Shown here piece after piece: positions 35,065-48,200 of a stretch of DNA of 64,000 nt (the first letter of the stretch is position 1; every line of letters begins with the position of its first letter). This DNA comes from Obelidium mucronatum. Lineage: Eukaryota; Chytridiomycota; Chytridiomycetes; Chytridiales; Chytriomycetaceae. The stretch spans positions 124,001-188,000 of the forward strand of contig JAIVFH010000049.1 in the NCBI GenBank assembly GCA_025765595.1, read 5' to 3'. Made by a program: the position numbers and the translations under genes. Under the pieces are notes generated by a model that did not search any database, was not told the origin of the DNA, and was given only the letters and a program-made list of their open reading frames with translations.

Positions 35065-37025
35065 ATGACCGAGGAACTGAAGCGAAAAAGAGACTCAGAT
35101 GAAGACGGCGAATCGGATTTTGAAAACGAAGTGTGGGAAGAAGTTGTAACTCCGGTCATGGGCGATGTATCACTGCCAGAGCAAGAGGCAACAGCCAACG
35201 AAGTCAGCTTTCAAGTACAAGTGCCAGCAACGGGCCATTCTTCCAGAAGCGTTCTTAAACGGACTCGAATTACCAAGGAGCTGCGATTGGACCGAACACT
35301 GATGCATCAGGTGCATCTGCTTAGCCTTGTTGTTGCAGCAAAGGAGAGGAATCACTGGACAAACAATCTCTTGCTTCAAAATATTCTAGTCAGCATTGTT
35401 CCTAAAAATGTGGCCGAAAAGAAGGGCAATTGCGTGGAAGCATTGGTGCGCTGGTGGAAGGACACCATTGACTCAACGCCACCACCAACAGATTCAACAC
35501 CAACATCCACTACTACCAATTCAACCCTGGAAACATTGATTCAAACTGCTTTTTCAGGGGTTGTTTCATTGTTGCCAAATGTGCGCGTGCTTTTATTCAC
35601 GTCCATCTGTCGTGCTCTCAACTTGAATACTCGCTTGGTCGCTTCTCTTCATCCAATTCCACTATCTTTTGCACAAGCAGCTCTTGATCCATGCTATCGA
35701 GTGTCCAAATGTCAAACCGAGATTATCGACAGCGAAGTCCAGGAGACTCCTCTTGAAACCAGTGCTATCACATTATGGACTCAAATACACATCCCCGCCA
35801 CGAACTCATACGTAAATGTTTCTTGCAACGGTGAAATCGTTCCGGATTCAGCTTTTGAGCCAGCCCAAACTGCGCCCGATCAGCAACAACTCGTTTATGT
35901 CCTAGCCTTCAACCAAGATGGTGCTTTCCGCGATGTTTCGGAGCTGTTTAATACACGCTGGGCAGGACGAGTCGGGAAATTAAGGCCGAAGAGCTCTTCT
36001 TCGGATCGCGAGAATGAGAATCCGGTGACTTGGTGGAAGACCGTGACATGGTTGGGGTCTGGTGATATCAAGTCTGCCTCAGATTTGGTTGAGGACGATA
36101 AGCTAAAGAAAGGATTAGTAGAGCGGGAAGTAATACCGACTCGATTAGATGGATTTAAAAACAATTCCGTGTAAGTTTGTTGATTTTGGCATTGGTGGTG
36201 GATGTTGAATGAAACTACTCAGATATGCGCTGGAACGACATTGCACACAATCAGAGTTAGTTTACCCATCTGGTCCGACTCACGCGATCGGGAAATTTAA
36301 AGGCGAATTGGTGTATCCACGAAGACTCGTCAAAGAAGTTTTCTCAGCCGTCAATTGGAGGAAACGGGGCCAATCTGTCAAGGAGGGAGAGATTCCAATA
36401 AAAAAAGTCAAGGCGCGAGTTAACACGATCGCAAAGAAGAGAGAAATCGAGCTGGATAGATTGAATGCGGATTTGGAAGGAGGAGGGGTCAGTGAATGGA
36501 CAGACTTGTATGGTGAATGGCAGACACAACCATGTGTGCCAGAGACATTGGTGAATGTAAGAAAAAACATCTCTTCTTTTGTCACTGGGCGCTTTACTGA
36601 CGCGATCTTTTTCAAGGGCAAGATCCCCAGAAACAGGTTTGGTAATTTTGAAATACTGCACGAAAATATGATGCCCGAATGGGGCGCCCGCGTCAAATTG
36701 CCAGGTGCTTCTCAAGTCGCAAAGAAGCTTGGTATCGATTGTGTTCCTGTCATGGTACCTTTTTTTCATCTTTCAAATCCTTCGATTAACACTCACTGGA
36801 ATCCAGATAGGATTTGAGTATCACAAAGGCCGCGCGACACCTGTTATCCAAGGAGTTATTGTTCTCAAAGAAAATAAGGAACTATTATTGGAAGCGTGTC
36901 GTGAAGATGCCATTCACTCCCAATCTAAAGCAGACCTGCAAAAGAGCAAAAGAGCAATATCAAACTGGAGAAAACTTGTAGAAAAGGCAATTATTATGAG
37001 CGATTTGAAGGACCGATACCTTTGA
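35065..37025 (+). CDS. RAD4: Nucleotide excision repair protein XPC/Rad4
   Basis: Three exons, 35065-36170, 36223-36754 and 36807-37025, code 618 residues. The N-terminal third is a degenerate transglutaminase fold (NVRVLLFTSICRALNLNTRL, HIPATNSYVNVSC). The C-terminal half carries the beta-hairpin domains: IPTRLDGFKNNSVYALERH, IGKFKGELVYPR, LYGEWQTQPCVPE, GKIPRNRFGNFEIL, MPEWGARVKLPGA, KKLGIDCVPVM and GFEYHKGRATPVIQGVIV. Rad4/XPC flips out damaged nucleotides to start global-genome repair with Rad23. The protein is shorter than the 750-940 residues usual elsewhere, mostly by a reduced N-terminal extension. The gene is divergent from DYNC2LI1 with only 49 bp between start codons, so they share a promoter region. 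Confidence 0.95.
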
Positions 37026-37098
37026 TCAATTTACTGCAACAAAATAATAATAGTCAATCAATTTGATCCCCTTATCCTGCCCTTGTTCTCTAATAGTA

Positions 37099-39404
37099 AT
37101 GACATCGAAGACCATTTGGACCAAGACTGTAACGACTACAACGTCCACAAAGACAACTCCCTTTGGGGACTCGGCCATCGTCAAAACAGCAACCCGCACT
37201 GAATACAAACCATCCAAACCATCATCTTACGACATTGTGATCACAATGAAGAAGGGGGCAACAGGGCTCAGTCCAGTCGCCAAACAGACTGGAGTCTCTG
37301 CGCTTGCTCCCAAGTTCCCTCACACTTCCGCCATTTCAATCCGTGTTTGGTCCTCAGAAGCTAGCAAGTTCCAGCGAATTCTGATTGGTTCCGGCGTCTT
37401 TGACGATGTGTCTCTGATTGCCGTTTCTCATACTTGGCGGGGTGCTGTTCCGTACGATACCTGACCATGCCATACACAAATGCCGTGTTTAATGTTGCTG
37501 AACAAGTTGCAGATGGAAAGCCATACTATCTCTGGCTTGACTACCTGTGCACTGACCAGTCCAGTGATTTCGAAGTACGCGAAGCTACTTTTAAGATGGC
37601 GTGGGTTTATTCCGCCGCATTTGCAACGATTGTCTTGTTGGACGAGTCTCTTTCCCAGGATCATAGAGACTTTTGGGGCAACCGACTCTGGACAATGCAG
37701 GAAGAAGCTCTGTCACAAAACTTGATTTTTTTTGATCGAAGGGGTGTCAAAATTCCCTGTTTCGTGGAGAACGTTGAAGTTACAGACGACCCAAGTGCAG
37801 ATCAGATTCCAGTAGAACACAAGAAATATATTCTTCAATCAACAAACGTGGTTGTTGCTGAAAACCAAGGTCCTGTCGCGTTTCGAGAGTTTTGGCCGAG
37901 AGCAACACATCGCAGTGGTGGTTGGGACTGCGACAAGGTGTATGCGACACAATATTGCTCTGTGATCGAGCCCAAGCTTGAAATCAGATACGATTTGGAC
38001 TACCATTTGGTTCTTGCGGCTTACATCCAGAAACTCATCGAGTGCAACGACAGCTCTTGCACTGGTGTTTCTTTGAACTGTCCTATTCCTGGTTGGGGAT
38101 GCACTTGGCTTTTTGTTGATCCCTCGTCTCCCATTAAAGACTGGTTCGTGGATGGCTCGATTGGTTTTCTGGGTGATTCCGGTCTTCAAGGCTACAAGAT
38201 GAAGGAACTCACGAAATCACAAGAGGAAAACACGTTCTTGCCAAAATATCCCGCTCTTGGACTCGTTATTGACGCGACAGTCACTCTTGCCACTGTTGAT
38301 GTTGAAAATGAAGCTGCCATTCATACATGCCCTTTGCTCACGGCTATTTACAACGACACACGCAGTATCAATGGCTTCTCTGCATTGTCGCTTTACGGTG
38401 TCGCCAGCGATTTGATGTCCCTTTACTGGAAACTGATTCAACTTCAGTTTGAGTCTGCTACCAACAAAGGTATGCAAATGGCCTACGACTATGAAGAAGG
38501 AGGATATAATACAGATTCCGAATTGGTTACAAGTCAAGGGATACTCAAGCTACTCTTCGCGAACCTATTTGCTGTTACTTGTGCTCAAAGATTGTCTACT
38601 CCGTTGCTGGATAGCTTGAGTAATCAGATCCCAGGAACAATCGAATACGAGCTGTATCGAGCCCTGACATTCGTTGTGGAGCTTGACTCCACAATCGAAC
38701 AAGTGGGGGCTACCAAAATGCTTGAAACTGCTTGCGAGATGCTCTTGAAGATCATTGTTAGATTGGCCGTTGCAACAATTTGGAACAACAACAACTCCGG
38801 CACCAAGAAAGATGAAGCGAGTTGCTTCTCTTTGATGATCAACAGCCAAGGAGTGTTTATTTCAAGGTCTTTTGGTCGCAGCTCTTCATCTGAGTCTAAG
38901 AAGGCTCTAGAGTTTCAAGTCGCGGCTACCCAAGATATTGTTTCCGACTTGATTTTGTACCGCTATACTGGAACGTCCGTGGAGGAGGCATCGAATGCCA
39001 AATATTGGCCTGAATCTTGTTTGCATGAACTGGAAAAGACCAGTATATTTCAAAGAACCCAGGTTTTTGCCGCCTTGAATACAGTCTTGACAAAGCGCAA
39101 AGGAAGGCAGCAGGTGCTTTGGAGCGGTCTCAGGGGGTTAGGGCGGAATATCGTGTTTAATGACGGCAAAGAAGAGGCTGGATATCATACTGCTCGCTTG
39201 AATTGTGTTGGGGAATATCAAGGTTTGGTTACTGTCGACGAGTATTCTTGGGATTCTCTTGCATGCCTCGACAATGTCTTTCAGACTGACTTTGAATCTA
39301 AATTGTCACCTTATGATGACATTTTTGGGGAAATTCCATCTGATTTTGGGTGGAACATTGTTCGCGGAGCTGTCACTGCCGAAGCAGCGGCGCGAGAGGA
39401 GTGA
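37099..39404 (+). CDS. HET-domain-like protein
   Basis: Starting at ATG 37099, the product has a threonine-rich N-terminus, then the landmarks of a heterokaryon-incompatibility domain in order: IAVSHTWRG, YYLWLDYLCTDQ, TFKMAWVYSAAFATIVLLD and RLWTMQEEALSQNLIFF. The remaining 450 residues are mixed alpha/beta with no domain I recognise. Between the first and second landmarks the frame changes at about 37440-37490. A 65-nt intron (37442-37506, weak GTGCTG donor) or one missing base would each restore it and give 747 or 768 residues. Because the skipped stretch (MPYTNAVFNVAEQ) itself looks like HET sequence, the missing-base reading is somewhat favoured. HET domains are well known in Ascomycota as allorecognition cell-death effectors; what this one does is unknown. 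Confidence 0.65.
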
Positions 39405-39571
39405 TTCTGTTCCTGCGCTGCTGACATTTATCAAAATATACAGTTTTTAAAAGTACTTTGTATAGTGTGGCAATATTTTTGTCTCCAAAACGACACTGTC
39501 ATTTTATTTTACACACAAGTATCACTTGGTTCCTTTGTTTTCGTTTACTTCTTTTATTTTATACCTGTTCT

Positions 39572-42500
39572 TTACTTTCTTGATTGTAGATACAAGGTTC
39601 TGCATTTCTGATACGCAACTTTTTGACCAGTCAAGATTAGCGGCCAGCTACCTGTCCATGTTGGAACGGGGTCTTGAACTTCTCCTTTTGCGTTTACAAT
39701 CAGTGGGTAACCAACAGTGGCCGTACTTGCTACACTGGCTGTTGGTGGCTGTGGCGCAGGGATTTGCACCAGCAGGGGGTCGATGTTGCTGTGGCCAACC
39801 TTGCTGTTGTGGGTGTTGGCTTGGAGTTGGCACTCTGGGTGGTTGTGACGATGATGGATTGTAGTATGGTCTTGCAGGTGCGTTATTGATGCTTTGATCT
39901 TCGAATTGATATGTTTGAATTAACTTGCGGCGGCGCTGGGGAGGGATTGTGGTAAGACTGCTGTGTAGGTTGCATGACAGGTTGCTGAGGATATCCTTGG
40001 GGTCGAGGTGGTTGAGGATAAAAACCACCCTGACCAGAATAGCTGCTCAATGAACTTGTTGGTCTTTGAGGAAGTTGCTGCTGTACAGGATATCCAATAG
40101 TTTGCGGGCGAACAGGTTGTGCCACGATGTGTTGAATATAGTATTGTCCATTGTACATAACATATTGCATTCCTGCCGGTGGCGGGGGTAATTGCTGGCT
40201 CAAATTCGCAGGTTGCGATTGTGGTGATGTTTGAGTCGGTTGACCTAACACTTGGGACGCAGGTGTGCCGTTGTACTGAGAATTGGTAGTGGACGGATTG
40301 ATATGCATCACTGGCGTGGTTTGAATATCGGGGCCAGAATATTGTCCAGTAGATGTTGCAGGGTTCACGTATGAATATGGGGTGGCCTGAAATTCAGGGC
40401 GCCCTGCTGATTCCATTCGGGGAGTAGCTTGGGGGTCGTATGACGGATATTGCGAGGGGCGCTGCTGCTGATATTGTCCATAAGCATTATAATACTGCCC
40501 TGGTTGGGTTTGCTGTGGCTGCTGCTGTTGATGGTAGTTTTGATAATAGCTCGGCTGGTTGAGTTGAGGTGGTCTTGGAACGCTTGGATTCCCTGGACTA
40601 GCAATCGACTGGGGTCTCCGATTTTGCAGAACTGGGTTGGTAGAAACTCTGACTGGAGGAACTGCCACAGGTTTTGTTTGTGGATTTGGCTAAGGAATAC
40701 GGCATCGCCGAAAAGGTAAATCAGCATTTTCTTTGCAAACACTTGACAATCTGGCAACTTACAGACAAAATACCAGTGAAAATCCTCTCTACCGTGACTT
40801 CCACAGTCCCTGTTTTCTTTAAATCTGCTTCTATAATGTCTCGCGGGAATCCTGGACACATTTCCAACACTTTATCGACTTGAGTCTGAAGCGACATTCC
40901 TGCACTTGAAATAGCAACCAAGTCACTCACAGTCGCCACTTTTCCGCCTCCCGACCGAACGCTATTGATACTACGCGTCGGAGAGCTTTCTCGACTCCCA
41001 ACCGTCCTGACAGAAGGGGGGCCAGGGGGTGGAAGCGGAGGGGCTGTATTACTATGGGAGTTCAGATTCAAACTACCGAGACTTCCTGTTGGTGACAATG
41101 GAGGCAATTCATACGATGTGCTTGCAATTGGATTAACTGTCAGTGCTGGCGGTGTCGGCAATGACGAGCTTGTAGTATCAAGCCCGTGTTGCTCAGACGA
41201 CAACTCCTGTGATTCAATCTGCTGCGGCTGCTGCTGCCGTTGCTGCTGTTGTTCCCGTTGCTTCTGCTGCTCTCGGAGTCCCTCTTCTTCACGAATTTGT
41301 CTTTGGAATTCCTCTTCCTCGCTGCTGCTGCTGCTTCAATCTTTCTTCCTCCTCCATTGCTCGTTTTTCCTTTTCGAGTCTTTCTTGCTCCAGTCTTTTT
41401 TGCTCCTCCAGCAATCGCTGTTGTCTAACAAGTTTTTGCTGCTCCATATATGTCGGGGCAGGAGTGGTGGGTTCGGGTCTAACTGCTGGAGCTGAGGCAG
41501 CAGCTGAGGGAGGAGGAGCAGGAGGCTGAATAGGCTGATGGGATTTCGGCTGAACGGATGCAATATTTCCAAGTCCCGCAACTGCTGTATCAGATCCAGC
41601 CCCACTGTTCACACCCCCTTGATCAAACGGAATGAAAGTGTAAATGGGTTTATCCCCTGACGGTGGGGGAACGTAATTGCGTATGCGCTCGGCTTCAACA
41701 AGAGCGGCCTGTGCTTCAAGGCTGGTTGGAAGCGCGTAAGTATGGTGTTGCTGGTTATCACGCCTTGGTGGCTCGTAGCCGCCATATGTGCCGGTTGTGA
41801 AGGATGGAATCGATGCGGTTTTGGTAGGAATAGCCGGAAGATTGCTTGGCACTGTGGTGGTGGGCCCGGCTTGTGTTGGTTCCGAAGCAGAGCTGTTTAC
41901 ACGAGGTTGTTGTTGCAGTGATTGTGGTAAGACCTGTATGGCTTGGTTTGCGCTACTTGAGCCAGGGTAAGGTTTGGTAGTAAAAACTCCGGCAGGAATC
42001 TGTGGAACGGGAGGTGCCTGGTCTATCGGGGCATACGGCATTGACAAGTTTGGGGTTGAAGATGTCTGACGCCGTCGGATTGTGGCAGGTCGATGGGAAA
42101 ATATAGACTGACTTGTCAATTCAAAGTTCGATACGGTAGCATCTTCATTGAGGGTGATAACTGGTTTTTCGGGTATGGGTAACGGCGCTTCTAGGACATT
42201 CAGCGGGTTCACGGAGCTTCTTCCAAACTCCAATAAAACATCCATAAACGAGTCCGCAGACAGCATTTCAGTCGAACCTGACATGCAAGAGATTCAGTAG
42301 GATCTTGATGCTGAGAAAAGAACTCACCAATAAAAACTTCTCGTTCATTTTGGATACCCACCAAATAGCATTCCCTCACTTCTGTATATGTCAATCCCCC
42401 AAGTACTATTACAACCGTTTTGGGCCCATTATCTCTAAAATCCCCACCAAGATCAGCTGGTGGTCGTGGACGTGCTCTACCCCACTTGGGGGCAAAGTTC

Positions 42501-44702
42501 GTTGATTTAAAATCCAAAATAACACCTTCTCCAGGTTTGACAGCACTCTTTCCGTTTTCGGGGGTTCCAGATCGCTTAATCGTTCTTGAACCAGTAATCC
42601 GCTCCTCTTCCTCCAGTTTAACATCCCGCACTGTACGAAACTCCATTGGATTCAAACGAGTCGTCAAATGCTCCGTTAAAATTTTTGTAAGTCTGGGTTC
42701 GTGTCTGGCATACTCAATAAACTCTTTTTCCTCCGCAGCTGTGGCTTGGCTATTCTGCTTTGCACCGCCAAAAAGGGACTTCCACGCTGCAAACTTCGAT
42801 TTTCCAGGAGTGACGGCATCTTTTGAAGCAAGTGTATAGCTTGAGTCAATTGTTGGGTCATACCCAAAGAAGGAAAATCCCCGAAGCATTGGGTATGTTG
42901 ACTCAGAGAGCGCAGCCGACTGCAATAGCTCTTGAAAGTCTTTTTCGTTGATGTGGCCAAATGTGAGAACAAAGAGAAGGAGGACACGCCATTTATCATC
43001 ATCACTAACGTTTTGCAAACCGTAAGAAAAAAATGGAAAATTTAAAGAAAACCGTCAGATACTCACTCCAATAAAAGCTCAAACAGCTCCTTGAGTTTAG
43101 AAATGGCCTTTTCTCGTTTCAGAGCCACTCCATCACTTTTTGCACCCGTCGCCAAATCCTGTTCCGTCTTCAAAACATCCATCAAATTTTTTTCGTCTTT
43201 GATTTTCGTCAGCAGAAGAGATAAAAAGTCCGAAGCTCTCGCGAGTTGCTCTTTGAGAAGTAAGTGGTCAGTAGCTTGAAATACACGTTCACCGAGGGCA
43301 GCAATATCATTGGTTGGAGCCACAAAATCAGAGAGTTCTTTAATTTTAGCGGTCACTTGTTCGATAGCCTGACTAAGGAATACGTGGCGGAGATTATTCT
43401 AATTTTCACAACTTCAGTTGTTGGATCAATTTACAAAAAAACACCCCTTACAAAAACAGAAGATGATTCATCGAGAACTACTAATTTTTCATTGGTCTCA
43501 TCGTCTTCAGATTTAAGCTTGAATCTATGGGCAAATATGTCTAATGAGATTGCTGGAATAATTGATGACAACAGAGACATACACAATATTCTTCCCTCCT
43601 AATCCTTTTTGATCCACGAGTTCCAAATCAAATAAGTCGTGTGCGGCCGATTGATATGTCAAGGAATGAACCAGCGGAGAAATCAAGTCAAACGACCGAT
43701 CAACAATTACCACAGTTGAGGGACCCATTTGGTCATAAGGAGTAGGAGCAGGATATACTTCATCGTGGTCTTCCTTGATACTGACTTTATAGTGCTCGAT
43801 TTGACGCTTGAGTGCATATGCAAATCGAGCTGAAAGGGACTTTTGCGAGTCACTTGGGTCATGGTATTTGATAATTGGATCAATATTCATGGCGCATAAT
43901 GCAGATTGAAACTGCCAACAATGTAATATCTCAGTCAATAATGCACAAAAGTGAATTGTCCAACCTCCTTGGCATAAAATGCAATATTCTCATTCAAGTC
44001 AGCTGCACTTTGGGTAAAATAAAGATCATGCAGGGTGTGTTCGGTATTTGTTAGAAAGACTCTTGATTCAAGGGCTGAAGTATGGAGAGTGAGTTTTTTA
44101 ACCACTAACACATCAAACTTACGAATCCATTCAATATTAGCAAGCTCCACAAAGCCATTAACGTATCCATGGGGAAATCTGTCGGCAGTCTTTTCGTAGA
44201 ATTCGTCACTCGCTATACGTTCGAAGAGCCAATCAGGACAGATTCAAGATTTAAGTGGGTGCTCATTTACCATGGGTTAAGAAAAAGAAGGCGGATGAAT
44301 ACAATCTCTTGTAAGAATCCTCAATGACTTTGTCGGCATTTTCCAGAGATGGTGTGAGGAAATAAACAGCTGCTGTGTCTGCCTTTTCTGTGCGGGTGGC
44401 ATTCAGCTGGAGTTTCTCTATTGGCAACAAGCCGTAAGTCAGAGCCCCCAATGAAATAAGAAGCAAGCACAAGCACCTCTTATACCCAGATTCAACAATT
44501 CATTCAAAGTGCAGTTGGCATTCGTTAGGATGGCATCGGAGGCTTCGTCGGTGATTAGGATTGACTGGCCGGGTGGGATGTTCTTTTTCTTGATCTCGTC
44601 AAAGATCACTGATTCAAGGACTGTCAAAAAAAGAAGCGAAAGAGACGGTAAAGATGGATACATACTGGTGCGCACCAGATCCTTAAGAGAGGTTGTTGCC
44701 AT
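39572..44702 (-). CDS. SEC1: Sec1/Munc18-family protein with C-terminal coiled-coil, CUE-like and proline/glutamine-rich extension
   Basis: From ATG 44702 about nine exons code an SM-protein core: LVRTILESVIFDEI, GLGGK and STVVIVDRSFDLISPLVHSL, LRHVFLSQAIEQV, TYPMLRGFSFFGYD and KTVVIVLGGLTYTEVREC, then REVFIG|STEMLSADSFM. These bind syntaxin/SNARE bundles in exocytosis. The frame then runs on for over 800 residues: a disordered part, a Q/E-rich coiled coil (EEQKRLEQERLEKEKR), a CUE-like ubiquitin-binding fold (QTQVDKVLEMCPGFP, then IEADLKKTG and TVERIFTGIL) and a proline/glutamine/tyrosine-rich tail. Two frame changes, each one surplus base, lie in the CAG tract near 41320 and near 39780; another is probable near 43530-43560. 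The extension could be a separate gene only if its 5' end overlapped the coiled-coil region. Confidence 0.8.
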
Positions 44703-45206
44703 ATGTTAAATGTTCTAATAAATTCTAACTTTTTTAAATAATTACTTTCATGTTTGTTATTATAATATCATCTAATTTGTATACAGGGTTAATAAGTATT
44801 CAATAATTCGATGGGGATTCTGGAATACACAAGGGTTGCCAGACTAAGGCAAAATCCACACGGTATCACACAAAAATACATAGAAGAAAGAGATGGACGC
44901 ATTGTCCAATGTCCTAAAGACACTTTGCCACAGGGTTGTTGGAAAAAGGATGAATCACTGTCTCACACTTGTGTTTTTTTTTTACTTAAAAACAGCAAAG
45001 TGTTGCATTTCCGCCAACAAAGCCGTTCGCTGTTTCGCAATCGTTCTTCTTCCTGTTTTAAATCGATGTCGAATTCGGAACACGTTTGGACAGACTGGCA
45101 CTGGGCAAGGCGATCCGCCAGCTCGGTTCCGCCAGCCTCGAGCGCAAGCTGCAAAGGACATCCCCGATGGTAACTAGGCTGATAGCTCTGCTGGCGCTGC
45201 TAACCC
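44703..45206. other. Divergent intergenic region between SEC1 and the Ile-tRNA synthetase gene
   Basis: About 500 bp with an AT-rich half next to SEC1 and a GC-richer half (45060-45190) next to the synthetase gene. Small open frames exist on both strands, but none has recognisable content or clear splice signals. The region presumably holds both promoters; I see no obvious TATA box. Confidence 0.4.
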
Positions 45207-48200
45207 ATGGCTACAGTGCCGTCAAACATCTCGTTCCCAGCAGAGGAACATCGCATCCTCGAGTTTTGGAAGGAGATCGATGCCTTCCAAACATCGCTGA
45301 AGCTGTCCAAGGGAAAGAAGGAGTTTACTTTCTACGATGGTCCTCCTTTTGCCACTGGATTGCCTCACTACGGTCACTTGCTTGCCGGAACCATCAAGGT
45401 ATCTGCATGGACTCAACCTTTAGCAACCTTTGAACGCTCTTTTGCAGGACACTGTTACTCGTTACGCGCACCAAACTGGCCACCATGTTGAACGCCGCTT
45501 TGGATGGGACTGTCACGGTCTTCCCGTTGAACACGAAATTGACAAAAAACTCAACATCAAATCTCAGGAAGATGTTATGAAGCTTGGAATCAAACAGTAC
45601 AATGCCGAATGTCGCTCTATCGTCATGAAGTTTTCTGCCGAATGGGAAACCACCGTCACTCGTATTGGTCGCTGGATTGACTTCAAGAATGATTACAAAA
45701 CCCTCAACACGAGCTTTATGGAGTCCGTGTGGTGGGTCTTTAAGGAGCTTTTTGACAAGGGTCAGATTTACAGAGGCTTTAGTGTATGTTTGAATTATTT
45801 CTGGTCCTTTTTTGAAGTGATCCAACGGTTCTTCCAATAGATCATGCCGTACTCCACAGCGTGCACAACTCCCATGTCCAACTTTGAAGCAAATCAAAAC
45901 TACAAGGATGTTATTGATCCATCTGTTGTCATCTCTTTCCCACTCAAAAGCGATCCAAACGTTGCCCTCCTGGCATGGACATCCACTCCCTGGACTCTCC
46001 CATCCAACTTGGCTGTCTGCGTGAACCCCAATTACGAATACGTCAAGATTCAAGATGGAGAAACTGGCTCCATCTGGATTCTGTTACCTTCTCGTTTGGA
46101 AATGTTGTACAAGGACGTAAAGAAAGCCGAAGTACACTGTTTTGGAAAAGATTCAAGGTTCTGCCTTGAAGGGATTAGGAATATGAGCCATTGTATGATT
46201 ACTTTATCGAGGTATGCACGGTTTTTTATTCTTCCGTCACGTTTATACTTACTCCTCTATACCATAGCGTCAAGGAAAGGGCTCCTTCGTGGTTATGGCG
46301 GACACATATGTTACCGATGATAGCGGTACTGGTATTGTCCACTGTGCGCCTGCTTTTGGAGAGGACGATTACCGCGTTTGCATCGACCATAAGGTCGTCA
46401 CTGGTGAAGATGTTCCCTGTCCTGTTGATGCCTCTGGAATCTTCACTGCAGTCGTTCGTGACTATGTCGGCCAATATGTCAAAGACGCGGACAAGCCAAT
46501 TCAAAAAGACCTGAAGGCCCGCAATAGATTGATTCGTCAAACTCAGTTCTCTCACTCGTACCCATTCTGTTGGCGTTCAGACACTCCGTTGATTTACAAG
46601 GCAGTACCCTCCTGGTTTGTCCGTGTCACCAACATTCAAAAGTCAGTTGTTGAAAAACAATGCGGAGACATTGTGGGTGCCAGACTTTGTTAAGGAGAAG
46701 CGTTTTGCCAACTGGTTGGAAAATGCAAGAGACTGGAATATTTCAAGAAACCGGTATTGGGGTACGCCAATCCCTCTTTGGATCAGTGATGACAAGGAAG
46801 AAGTGAGTATTTTTTGACAGGAAAATATGACTACTTAACATTCCTGATTAGATTGTTGCCGTTGGATCTGTTGAAGAGCTTGAGCGTCTTACTGGAGTCA
46901 AGGGAATTACCGACCTTCACCGTGACAGCATTGACCACTTGACTATTCCATCGCGCAAGGGCAAGGGTGTTCTTCGTCGTACCAATGAAGTTCTTGACTG
47001 TTGGTTTGAGTCTGGAAGCATGCCGTTTGCCCAGCAACACTACCCCTTTGAAAACAAGGATCGTTTTGAGAAGGTATTCCCAGCTGACTTTATTGCTGAG
47101 GGTCTTGATCAAACTCGTGGTTGGTTCTACACACTTCTTGTTTTGTCCACCCATTTGATGGACAAGGCACCATGGAAGAACTTGATTGTGAACGGACTGG
47201 TTCTGGCCTCGTACGTTTTAGTTTATGAATTTTGCTTGGGTGATATTGACTAACTTTGAATTGTGTAAGCGATGGAAAGAAGATGAGTAAAAGTAAGAAG
47301 AACTACCCAGATCCAAACATTATCCTCGAAAGCTACGGAGCCGATGTTCTTCGTCTCTACCTTATTAACTCCCCGGTTGTCCGTGCTGAGCCGCTTCGTT
47401 TCGACGAAAAGGGTGTGAAGTCTTTGATTGCCGCTGTATTCCTCCCATGGTACAACTCGTACCGATTCTTCTTTGCTCAGCTGGCTCTTCTCAAGAAAGA
47501 ACACAACTTTGACTTTAAGTACGATCCAAAAGGAGACACCAAGTTTGACAATGTCATGGATCAATGGATTTTGGCATCTACTCAAAGTTTGATTCAGTTT
47601 GTTCGTGAGGAGATGGCTGGTGAGTCCCTCGTTTGCTGTCGCTTGTTTGGACTTGAACTAATTTTCAATTTTCCACTCCAGCTTACCGTCTTTACACCGT
47701 TGTTCCAAGACTGCTGAACTTGATTGACACTTTGACAAACTGGTACATTCGATTCAACCGCAAGAGATTGAAGGGAGACAATGGACTGGAAGATGCTTCT
47801 AAGGCTTTGCAGACTCTCTTTGAAGTATTATTTACCCTTTCCAAGATGATGGTAATGTTTATACGAATGTTTCGGGTGGTTATAATTCTGACTAACGGAT
47901 TTTTCTCTTCAGGCTCCATTTACTCCATTCATTACTGAAACAATGTACCAAAACTTGAAAACGTGCATCCCAGAAACTGCTGGCGAAGACACACGATCAG
48001 TCCACTTCCTGATGTTCCCCACTGTGAAGACACAATACTTCAACGAAGACATTGAGCGTGCCGTCTCGCGCATGCAAAACGTTATCGAGCTTGGTCGCTA
48101 CATTCGTGAGAAGCGTGGCTTGGCTCTCAAGGCTCCTCTCCGAGAACTCATTGTCATCAACAGCGACCCTGTCTTCCAACAGGACATTCGCAGCCTGGAA

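Noticed and set aside
41209..41529. Long plus-strand open frames rich in Cys, Leu and Ser opposite SEC1
   Set aside because: They are the antisense reading of CAG/CTG-type repeats that code the glutamine-rich coiled coil; no splice or start context supports them.
45060..45190. Upstream exon of the Ile-tRNA synthetase coding a mitochondrial presequence
   Set aside because: A helical-looking frame exists, but it has no ATG with a good splice path into 45207, and the exon from 45207 starts like cytosolic enzymes.
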